Part shown: positions 15,177-20,873 of the stretch, in pieces
Layout of the letters: each line of letters starts with the position of its first letter
Position numbering within the stretch: the stretch's first letter is position 1
The notes under the pieces: generated by a model
Seen by the model: the letters and a program-made list of their open reading frames with translations, nothing else
Told to the model about the DNA's origin: nothing
The model's database searches: none
Position numbers and translations under genes: made by a program
Assembly: GCA_002068375.1 (NCBI GenBank)
Contig: MVZL01000006.1
Span: 1 to 20,873 of the forward strand
DNA length: 20,873 nt
Direction of reading: 5' to 3'
Source: Tenericutes bacterium ADurb.BinA155
GTDB lineage: Bacteria; Bacillota_I; Bacilli_A; RFN20; CAG-826

Positions 15177-16329
15177 GTTGGTATACCTCAATGATGTTCT
15201 CGTAGAAATGTTCCATCGAATAGACGTCGATCGCTTGATAGGCATTGGCTTGGATCTGCTTCTTGACCGCAATAGGGAGCGTGATCACGTTCGAAAGTTT
15301 CTCCTTAAAGTCTTCTTCGTCGTAGAAGAAATATCCGGTTTTGCCATCGGCGATCGTTCCCTGAAGGTTATCGTCGTAGCGGGCTAAGACGATTAAGCCG
15401 GCCGCCATCGCCTCCATGAAAGTGAGGCCTTGGGTCTCGGTGATCGAAGCGGAGACGAAGCAATCCCCTAAGGCGTAGTAGCGTTGGATTTGGTCGGGTT
15501 TCACTGCGCCTGAGAAGACGACGTGGTCCCCAATTCCAAGGCTCGCGGCCAAAGCCTTAAGGTCTTCGAGGGCGGGACCCCCACCCACGATCAGCATCTT
15601 GGTCGGAACTTTCGGGCCATTCTTTAAGAAGTCGGCATAGCCCCGTAAGCAGACGTCGATCGACTTCTCTTTGGCGACCCGTCCGAGCGATAACACTACG
15701 AAATCCTTGGCGGAAATGCCAAAAGAGGCTTTTAAGGAAGCGACGTCATTGGCGTCGACCATCTTCGGCGAGAACTTAGAGAACTCGATTCCGGTCGGGA
15801 TCACGTTGATGTAGGAATCGACCCCGATCGCCCGTAGGTAATCTTTGATCTTTTCCGAGGGGGCGATGAGCTCCGTCACCGAATCGGATTTGGCCCGAAC
15901 ATAATAGCGGACCACGTTGCGGGCGAAGCGCTCGAAATGGCCTTTCGTCGCGTAATAGGTATAGTCTTCGTACATCGTGTGATAGGTGTAGACCCGAGCG
16001 GACCGAAGCCTTGAAGCGACGATGTTCCCGAAAATCCCAATGCCGGCATCGGTTTGGACGTGGCAGATATCCGGATGGAATTTCACCAGCATATCGTAGG
16101 CCTCTTGGTTGAAGACCCCAGCGGCCCGATAACCGTAAAGATGCTTTAATTCGGCGCCCGGAATCCGGATGGTTTCCCCATCATAGGTGACCTTCTTGCT
16201 GAAGGGATTGGTGGTCACCACCACGACGTTATGGCCATGATCGTGCAGGACTTTCCGCAAGTTAAAAGTGGAGGTCGCAACTCCATTGATCTCTGGCGGA
16301 TAAGTATCTGAGAATAACGCGATGTTCAT
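15154..16329 (-). CDS. GT4 glycosyltransferase, probable 1,2-diacylglycerol glucosyltransferase
   Basis: A 391-residue GT-B fold enzyme of family GT4. The N-terminal FSDTYPPEINGVATS (6-20) and the YTYHTMYEDYTYY stretch (114-126) resemble the monoglucosyl-diacylglycerol synthases of Acholeplasma and streptococci. The donor site holds SLGRVAKEKS (214-223) and the EX7E motif at Glu298 and Glu306. Such enzymes add glucose from UDP-glucose to diacylglycerol at the membrane, making glycolipids that shape the bilayer and anchor lipoteichoic acid. It follows the flippase-like gene after two bases, without its own ribosome site, which supports a shared membrane-lipid role. The sugar and acceptor are inferred from family likeness, not shown. 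Confidence 0.82.
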   Translation of the reverse strand: MNIALFSDTYPPEINGVATSTFNLRKVLHDHGHNVVVVTTNPFSKKVTYDGETIRIPGAELKHLYGYRAAGVFNQEAYDMLVKFHPDICHVQTDAGIGIFGNIVASRLRSARVYTYHTMYEDYTYYATKGHFERFARNVVRYYVRAKSDSVTELIAPSEKIKDYLRAIGVDSYINVIPTGIEFSKFSPKMVDANDVASLKASFGISAKDFVVLSLGRVAKEKSIDVCLRGYADFLKNGPKVPTKMLIVGGGPALEDLKALAASLGIGDHVVFSGAVKPDQIQRYYALGDCFVSASITETQGLTFMEAMAAGLIVLARYDDNLQGTIADGKTGYFFYDEEDFKEKLSNVITLPIAVKKQIQANAYQAIDVYSMEHFYENIIEVYQRANKKNW

Positions 16330-16331
16330 GG

Positions 16332-17714
16332 CTAGTTATCGATATCGATGGTCCCCCATTCGTCCTCTTGCTTCTTTTTGCTCTTTTTGTCCTCTTTAAT
16401 TTTAGCCATTTTCATGGTGGGGTCGGTATCGGTCTTCGTGGTCGGCTCCTGATGATGACGGTCCCGAAGAACCTGAGTCGACTCTTCAATCTTCTTTTGA
16501 ATCTCTTTCCGCGAAAGCTGCCGAGTCTCGAACATCGTATCGGCGGAGCGTTTCCGTTCATCGAAAGTTTCAAGCTGCAAGTTCACGAAGGTCTGACGGT
16601 TCGCATAATGAATCGCTTCTTTGGGGCGGCTCCGATAGAGCGCGCTCACTAGGCCCGAAATTAAAAGCACCAAGTGGTAAGTCGCGGTCCGCCAAAGGAT
16701 TTGGGCGGCCTTAATGACCCCATCGTTCTGGTTGTAGAAATTGAAGAACAGGTAGTAGAAGAAGTATTCGGAAACGCCGGCGCTTCCTGGTAACGGGATC
16801 AGTCCAGTGACCATTTGGTGGAAGGACGATAAGAAAGCGGCTTTGAAAAGCATCGTGATAGAGAAGGAGGAATCCTGGAAGGCGTTCAGGGCCAGTCCCG
16901 CAAAATACGGGATGCTATTTCGCATCGTGATAACCAGCAAGAAAAGGAAAACGATGAGGATGGTGACCGGAATATTGGCTTGAAGACGCCGCAACTCGAT
17001 TTTGAAGTTTTCGACTTGGACCCGGAGGTTCTCTCGCATTTGATCGGGTTTCTTGATCAAGTGGATTTTTCCAAGGAATCCGATCACGTAGTGGAGAATG
17101 AAATTATGGAACCGGTGCGAGAAACTCATGAGGTAAAGCAAAACGATGACCGAAAGGTTGATGGCGAACCCGATGATAATGAGCGGGAGTGCCGGAATGT
17201 GCCAAGTGCCGATATCGAGCCATTTAATCGAGAGAATGGTTTGCGATTCGAAAGCAAGGGCGACGATGTCGAAAAAAATGAGGGCGACCTGGTACAAGAT
17301 GAACCACATCACCATGATGGACGCGGCGTTGCTGACTTGGATTCCCTGTTGCTTCAAGGTGTAAGCCTGCATGACTTGGCCACCGCTTGAAGACGGAGTG
17401 ACGTCGTTATAGAAAGCACCGATAAGGGAGTTAGCTAAGCCCTGATGGAAATGATAATGCCGGGTATAAAGCCGGCAGAAGATTTTGATGATGAGACCCT
17501 CGAGGCAATAGGAACCGGCGACCACCAAAATGATGATGGCGATCCAAAGCGGGCTCGCGCCCCGAATCGCCGCCATAACGGCGTCGAAAGAATTCCAAAG
17601 CGAAATGGCAAGCGAGAGGCCGGTCGCGACCAAAACGATCAAGATGTAGATGATGTACTTGATGTTTTGATTTTTCTTTTTTTTCGGCGTTTCCGTCGTT
17701 TGGGTATTATCCAT
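16332..17714 (-). CDS. Flippase-like membrane protein (lysylphosphatidylglycerol synthase TM family)
   Basis: A 460-residue integral membrane protein of the YbhN/MprF-N type (LPG synthase TM, formerly UPF0104). Seven or eight hydrophobic segments lie between about residues 20 and 360. The family marks TPSSSGGQ (106-113) and PLPGSAGVSE (307-316) are both present. MprF relatives flip lipids; members without the synthase domain, as here, are assigned lipid or glycolipid translocation by inference. Directly downstream is a diacylglycerol-type glycosyltransferase, so moving its product is an attractive idea. Unusual: a cytoplasmic tail of about 100 residues (361-460), strongly charged and Lys/Glu rich, with a predicted helical part. 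There is no Shine-Dalgarno before the ATG. Confidence 0.88.
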   Translation of the reverse strand: MDNTQTTETPKKKKNQNIKYIIYILIVLVATGLSLAISLWNSFDAVMAAIRGASPLWIAIIILVVAGSYCLEGLIIKIFCRLYTRHYHFHQGLANSLIGAFYNDVTPSSSGGQVMQAYTLKQQGIQVSNAASIMVMWFILYQVALIFFDIVALAFESQTILSIKWLDIGTWHIPALPLIIIGFAINLSVIVLLYLMSFSHRFHNFILHYVIGFLGKIHLIKKPDQMRENLRVQVENFKIELRRLQANIPVTILIVFLFLLVITMRNSIPYFAGLALNAFQDSSFSITMLFKAAFLSSFHQMVTGLIPLPGSAGVSEYFFYYLFFNFYNQNDGVIKAAQILWRTATYHLVLLISGLVSALYRSRPKEAIHYANRQTFVNLQLETFDERKRSADTMFETRQLSRKEIQKKIEESTQVLRDRHHQEPTTKTDTDPTMKMAKIKEDKKSKKKQEDEWGTIDIDN

Positions 17715-17723
17715 TCGAAAAGT

Positions 17724-17753
17724 TGTGACATGGCTATTCTAGCCTATGTCACA
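17724..17753. promoter_or_regulatory. 30-base inverted repeat over the -10 box of the flippase operon
   Basis: TGTGACATGGCTA (17724-17736) and TAGCC-T-ATGTCACA (17740-17753) pair over a three-base centre, with one unpaired T. The minus-strand TAGAAT box of the flippase gene (17736-17741) sits in the middle, so a bound dimer would block the promoter. It is also able to form an RNA hairpin. The -35 region is weak. I see no regulator in the window to assign. Confidence 0.55.
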
Positions 17754-17756
17754 CGC

Positions 17757-17774
17757 GAAAGGAAATCTCTTTCC
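17757..17774 (-). terminator. Weak terminator candidate after the phosphoesterase
   Basis: On the minus strand GGAAA, a GAGA loop and TTTCC are followed by TTTCG, 38 bases beyond the phosphoesterase stop. The stem is only five pairs and the U-run is short, so termination may be partial. Confidence 0.3.
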
Positions 17775-17811
17775 AAAACCCTCGCAAAAGTGAATTGAAA
17801 ACCAGCAGATC

Positions 17812-18669
17812 TTAGGCTTTCTTTAACGTCGTGACAGTGATTTCGGCGTTGCAGAAAACCCGATAAGGCATCGAATAGGAATAGCCTAAACCCCGGCTCA
17901 CAATCATCGAGGTCGGCTTTTCTTGGTAATAACCGACGAAGTGAGTGGGAAAAAATTGGTTGACGGTGAACGGGGTCCAAGTGAAGCCGAGCTGGTTCCC
18001 ATGGGTATGGCCAGAATAGACCAAATCGTAGCCGTGATTTTTGTAGAGCGAATAAAGCTCCGGCCGATGCGAAAGGAGAATGTTGAGTTTGGAGGAATCA
18101 AAGCCGGAATCGAGGGTGAGGAGTTGATCTTTGACATCGCCTTCGCAGGGATAAAGATAGCCATGGTCGCTTTCGACGTAGGCGGGATCGCGAAGACCGG
18201 AGATTCTTAAACCGAGGACAGGTTCAAAGGTCTCAGTCTCAGCATTGATGACGCCATAGGTCGACATCAGCTCTTTGAGTTTTAATGTCCGCTTGTCCTT
18301 TTCATAGGCCTCATGATTGCCAGAAACATAATACACGGGGTAGCTCTTTTCCTGACAATGAGAGAAAAAAGAAACCAGATTCGTATAGTCCTTGGTGTGG
18401 CTATCGATGAGGTCGCCTGTGCAGACGATGAGATTGGGTTTTGCCGCGTCGATCGCCTCAAGCAAAGTGGTGTTTCGATAAGCGATCGCGTGGTTATGAA
18501 GATCGCTCACTTGGACGATTTTGTAACCATCAAAGGCATCGAGCACCTTGGAAGATTCATAGGTATAGTTGGTCGTCGAAAATTCATCGGTGTTGCAAAG
18601 TTGAAAAACCGTCAGGGCGAGCGCGAAGGTCCCGAGGATATAGGCAATAATGCGGATGAAGCGCTTCAT
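17812..18669 (-). CDS. Membrane-anchored metallophosphoesterase (YkuE/YaeI-like)
   Basis: A 285-residue calcineurin-like phosphoesterase. An N-terminal membrane segment (about 5-24) puts the catalytic domain outside the cell or at the membrane face. The metal-binding motifs are complete: SDLH (Asp56, His58), GDLID (Asp86), GNHE (Asn118, His119), SHRPE (His201) and GHTHG (His221, His223). Related proteins such as YkuE and UDP-diacylglucosamine hydrolase-like enzymes act on lipid-linked or cell-wall phosphates, but the substrate cannot be named. The -10 box TATAAT lies seven bases before the ATG, so the mRNA is probably leaderless. It diverges from the acyltransferase gene. Confidence 0.88.
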   Translation of the reverse strand: MKRFIRIIAYILGTFALALTVFQLCNTDEFSTTNYTYESSKVLDAFDGYKIVQVSDLHNHAIAYRNTTLLEAIDAAKPNLIVCTGDLIDSHTKDYTNLVSFFSHCQEKSYPVYYVSGNHEAYEKDKRTLKLKELMSTYGVINAETETFEPVLGLRISGLRDPAYVESDHGYLYPCEGDVKDQLLTLDSGFDSSKLNILLSHRPELYSLYKNHGYDLVYSGHTHGNQLGFTWTPFTVNQFFPTHFVGYYQEKPTSMIVSRGLGYSYSMPYRVFCNAEITVTTLKKA

Positions 18670-18676
18670 GCCGTCT

Positions 18677-18682
18677 ATTATA
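18677..18682 (-). promoter_or_regulatory. -10 box of the phosphoesterase, leaderless layout
   Basis: A perfect TATAAT ends seven bases upstream of the phosphoesterase ATG. Transcription would start at or within a base or two of the start codon. No good -35 hexamer is seen. The surrounding TAGGCTATAATAG resembles the flippase -10 region TAGGCTAGAATAG. Confidence 0.6.
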
Positions 18683-18718
18683 GCCTAAGGAAGGCGATTA
18701 CTTCTTTCCGTTTTGGTT

Positions 18719-18724
18719 TAGAAT
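18719..18724 (+). promoter_or_regulatory. -10 box of the acyltransferase, leaderless layout
   Basis: TAGAAT ends seven bases before the ATG at 18732 and one base before the ATG at 18726. The -35 element is weak (ATTACT at 18697-18702, 16 bases away). No Shine-Dalgarno is present before either ATG. Confidence 0.5.
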
Positions 18725-18731
18725 AATGAGC

Positions 18732-19805
18732 ATGACCAGTGTCTCGAAGCCAAGCTCACGGAATTACTGGATCGACCTCGTTCGTTTGATCATGGCCATT
18801 TTCGTGGTCGGGGTTCACGCTTCGCGGAAGGCAAGCTTCGCCGAAGGCCCCTATCAGTGGCTCACGATCGCTAACCCGACGCTATTTCGCACCGCCGTCC
18901 CCTTCTTCTTCCTTTGCACCGCGTTCTTCACTTACAAGATCTATCTCGATCGTGGCCGTGACCCCAAAGTCTTTTTTAAAGCCGCCCTCCGCTACTTCAT
19001 TCTTTATACCTTCTGGACCATTGTCTTCATCCCGACGATTTTAAAAGAGACCTATTTTGGTACCACGAAAACCCCTGGCGCTTATGCGCTTTGGTTCGTC
19101 CAAGAGTTCTTTTTGAACTCCCCGATCTCGGTTTTCTGGTTCTTACGGGCCTCCGCCTATGGTCTTCTCATCCTTGGGGTTCTTGCCCTTCTGAAAATTC
19201 GGCCCATCTACCTTCTTCCGCTCGCGGTGGCCTTCTATATCTATGGTGCCTATGGTGACACCTACTATGGCTTACTCCCGGAATGGCTATTGCCTTTCTA
19301 CACGTCCTTCGATACGACTTTTTACACGACCCGTGACATGATTTTCTTCGGTTTGCCCCTGCTTCTCATCGGGTGTCAAATCGCCGAAGTCTATGCGGCT
19401 AAAAAGCCCGGAACCCTCATGGGGATATTCTGCGCCCTCATCGCCGCGAGTTCGCTCGTTCTTCTCTTCTACGAAGCCCATTACCTCATGAGCGAAACGA
19501 AGATGAAGGACTATAACATCTATCTCTCGCTGCTGCTATTTGAGCCGGCGTTCTTCATCGCGATTTTGAGCATCCGGCTTCCCTTCCCCGCGAAGATCGG
19601 AAAGTACTTTGGTCCAATCTCTTCGCTCCTTTATCTCACCCATATCGCCTGGCGCGATGCCTATCAGGATCTCTACATCGGCAATAAAGCCATGCTCGCC
19701 AACCTGAATGCCAAATTCGCCTTTACCTTAGGCTGTGCCCTTCTCTTCTCCTTGCTCATTCTTTATCTCACCCGGCACTTCAAAGCCAAGAAGTGGTTCT
19801 ACTAA
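18732..19805 (+). CDS. Acyltransferase family 3 integral membrane protein
   Basis: A multi-pass membrane protein of about 357 residues with about ten hydrophobic segments. The opening NYWIDLVRLIMAIFVVGVHAS, with the family's Asp-x-x-Arg and a His after the first helix, is the mark of acyltransferase-3 proteins, which transfer acetyl or other acyl groups to extracytoplasmic sugars such as cell-wall or exopolysaccharide units. FFFLCTAFF (second helix) and LLYLTHIAWRD near the C terminus also fit. The target is unknown. I prefer the ATG at 18732 because the -10 box would exclude 18726 from the message; 18726 gives two extra residues. No rightward terminator is visible after the stop. Confidence 0.85.
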   Translation: MTSVSKPSSRNYWIDLVRLIMAIFVVGVHASRKASFAEGPYQWLTIANPTLFRTAVPFFFLCTAFFTYKIYLDRGRDPKVFFKAALRYFILYTFWTIVFIPTILKETYFGTTKTPGAYALWFVQEFFLNSPISVFWFLRASAYGLLILGVLALLKIRPIYLLPLAVAFYIYGAYGDTYYGLLPEWLLPFYTSFDTTFYTTRDMIFFGLPLLLIGCQIAEVYAAKKPGTLMGIFCALIAASSLVLLFYEAHYLMSETKMKDYNIYLSLLLFEPAFFIAILSIRLPFPAKIGKYFGPISSLLYLTHIAWRDAYQDLYIGNKAMLANLNAKFAFTLGCALLFSLLILYLTRHFKAKKWFY

Positions 19806-19817
19806 ACGATTGCTTTT

Positions 19818-19861
19818 AAAAAGAAAAAGAGTGAGCCGCCAAGGAAAGAAACGGCTCACTC
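19818..19861 (-). terminator. Terminator of the sugar ABC transporter operon
   Basis: On the minus strand GAGTGAGCCG and CGGCTCACTC form a perfect 10-bp stem over a 13-base loop, followed by TTTTTCTTTTT. It lies 15 bases past the permease stop. The plus strand has no U-run after the hairpin, so it works for the leftward genes only. Confidence 0.85.
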
Positions 19862-19876
19862 GAACGGAAGTTAACT

Positions 19877-20758
19877 CTAGCCCTTTACGGCCCCTTCGGT
19901 CATGCCTTTGATGATGAAGCGGCTGAAGAGGAGATAGATGATGAGAAGCGGCACGATCGAGACGGCGACGAGCATGTAAACTTTGCCCAAATCGAAGCTG
20001 GCCGGATCGCTTGTTTTGACCGCGGCGATAATGAGCGGCAACGTCTTCTGACCATCCTTGCTGATGAGCAAGGCCGGAATGAAATAGTTATTCCAGGAAC
20101 CAACGAAGGTGAAGATGAACTGAATCGCGATCGCCGGTTTCATAAGAGGCAACACGATCCGATGAAAGATCCCGATTTCGCTGCAGCCATCGACCCGGGC
20201 CGCTTCGACGAGTTCGAACGGCAGAATCGATTCCATGTATTGGTTGATGTAGAAGAAGACAACCGGCGAAGCAATCGAAGGCACGATGAGCGGCCAGAGC
20301 TGGTTCAAGGCTTTCCATTCCCGCATCATCGTGACGAATCCTAAGGCCGAGACCTGAGTCGGGATCATCATGATCAGCATAATAATCGTGAACATGATCG
20401 AGCGGCCTTTGAAACGATAAACGTTGAAGGCATAGGCGGTTAAAGAAGAGAAATAGCAGGTCAGGACCGAGGTGCAAAGCGATACGATAAAGGAATTTCT
20501 CAAAGCGCTGCCGACCGGGAGATGGTTATCGCTAAAGCACTTATTCCAGTTGTTGATGAAGTTATCGCCAAACCACCATGAAAACCCATTGCCGGTTAAG
20601 TCGCCATGACTGCGGGTCATGTTGACGAGGAGGGTGAAGATCGGAATCAAGCAAAGCAAAGCTAAGAGGACGAGGAAGGTGTACCAAAGAATCCGTTTGA
20701 TGATCAACTGGGCCTTCATGTTCTTGCTGAGGCGCTGCGGTAAAGCGTAGGTTGCCAT
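19877..20758 (-). CDS. Carbohydrate ABC transporter permease, MalG-like (CUT1 family)
   Basis: A 293-residue inner-membrane permease with six predicted helices. The EAA loop that docks to the ATPase is EAARVDGCSEIGIFHRIVLPLMKP (185-208), and the end GMTEGAVKG is the usual MalG-type C terminus. It would form a heterodimer with a MalF-like partner and import an oligosaccharide or sugar derivative together with a binding protein and an MsmX/MalK-type ATPase, none of which are fully in the window. AAGGAGG stands eight bases before the ATG, and the upstream gene stops two bases before it. The substrate cannot be told. Confidence 0.94.
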   Translation of the reverse strand: MATYALPQRLSKNMKAQLIIKRILWYTFLVLLALLCLIPIFTLLVNMTRSHGDLTGNGFSWWFGDNFINNWNKCFSDNHLPVGSALRNSFIVSLCTSVLTCYFSSLTAYAFNVYRFKGRSIMFTIIMLIMMIPTQVSALGFVTMMREWKALNQLWPLIVPSIASPVVFFYINQYMESILPFELVEAARVDGCSEIGIFHRIVLPLMKPAIAIQFIFTFVGSWNNYFIPALLISKDGQKTLPLIIAAVKTSDPASFDLGKVYMLVAVSIVPLLIIYLLFSRFIIKGMTEGAVKG

Positions 20759-20759
20759 A

Positions 20760-20873
20760 TTAACGACCTCCTTCGGGCTTAGCGGCGGGTTCAGGCCGCG
20801 CTAACGCCATCTCGGCGATCGTATCGGGGCAGCCGGCATATTCTTTCCAGCGTTTCCGTTTGCATTTGGCCAT
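20760..20873 (-). CDS. C-terminal end of the gene upstream of the permease (probably the MalF-like permease)
   Basis: The minus-strand frame is open from the right edge to a TAA at 20760-20762, giving 37 residues that begin MAKCKRKRWKEYAG and end KPEGGR. They are hydrophilic, as expected for a cytoplasmic tail. The position, one base before the MalG-like start, suggests the partner permease of the same transporter. The ATG at the very edge is most likely internal. No membrane segment is visible in this fragment, so the identity is inferred from order only. Confidence 0.55.
   Translation of the reverse strand: MAKCKRKRWKEYAGCPDTIAEMALARPEPAAKPEGGR

Noticed and set aside
15177..15272. 32-codon N-terminal extension of recX (MRSRSRSKPMPIK...)
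   Set aside because: It lies inside the glycosyltransferase gene, reads as low-complexity shadow sequence, and the GTG at 15176 has a proper ribosome site and matches the RecX family start.
17639..17731. Small leaderless ORF starting at the ATG inside the inverted repeat (minus strand)
   Set aside because: It is out of frame with the flippase gene, starts only four bases after the -10 box, and encodes a low-complexity Lys/Arg/Ser peptide overlapping the real gene.
17724..17753. CRP-type site, because the arms contain TGTGA and TCACA
   Set aside because: CRP sites have a six-base spacer; here the two pentamers are 20 bases apart and the symmetry extends through the centre.
1..20873. Mycoplasma-like genetic code (TGA as Trp)
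   Set aside because: TGA ends rsmG, sufD, recX and parB exactly where the next gene begins or the protein should end, and tryptophans are encoded by TGG.
1..20873. Mobile elements, CRISPR arrays, tRNA or rRNA genes, defence systems
   Set aside because: No transposase or integrase motifs, no spaced direct repeats and no RNA-gene signatures were seen; nearly all bases are covered by housekeeping or envelope genes.

Overview
The window looks like chromosome from a low-complexity Bacillota (Firmicutes) of the class Bacilli, probably an uncultured, Tenericutes-adjacent or Erysipelotrichia-like lineage. The grounds are the SufCDSUB iron-sulfur operon with a SufU scaffold, the MnmG-RsmG-ParA-ParB block, a PrsA/HIT/YhaM neighbourhood like that of Bacillus, Bacillus-type promoters and Shine-Dalgarno sites, and an FMN riboswitch. 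TGA is used as a stop (rsmG, sufD, recX, parB) and Trp is TGG, so the code is the standard bacterial one, not that of Mycoplasma. Base composition is roughly balanced. The exact taxon cannot be read from the window.

Layout. (1) 1-182, minus strand: promoter and complete FMN aptamer for a flavin gene lying left of the window. (2) 193-9049, minus strand: one tightly packed run sufC-sufD-sufS-sufU-sufB-mnmG-rsmG-parA-parB, with gaps of a few bases or overlapping stop/start codons up to rsmG. A likely second promoter with an inverted repeat lies in the 47-base gap before parA. (3) 9050-9250: divergent control region with an 18-bp perfect palindrome. (4) 9251-12872, plus strand: two large overlapping lipoprotein genes. 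The first carries a parvulin (PrsA-type) domain that appears to be split by a long insertion; the second looks like a degenerate relative. (5) hinT (plus), then converging terminators. (6) 13435-17714, minus strand: flippase-like membrane protein, diacylglycerol-type glycosyltransferase, recX and yhaM as one operon, with a 30-base inverted repeat over its -10 box. (7) A membrane-anchored metallophosphoesterase (minus) and an acyltransferase-3 membrane protein (plus), diverging from a 62-base region whose -10 boxes imply leaderless mRNAs. (8) 19818-20873, minus strand: the end of a CUT1-type sugar ABC transporter operon (MalG-like permease and the tail of the gene before it).

Functionally the window is mostly housekeeping: Fe-S cluster assembly, tRNA wobble-uridine and 16S rRNA modification, chromosome partition, extracellular protein folding, RNA turnover, RecA control and membrane glycolipid synthesis. 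I see no mobile element, CRISPR array, tRNA, rRNA or defence island. The most unusual points are the oversized split-parvulin lipoprotein pair, the compact SufD, the divergent ParB beside an inside-out parS-like repeat, the operator-like inverted repeats, and the divergent leaderless promoters.
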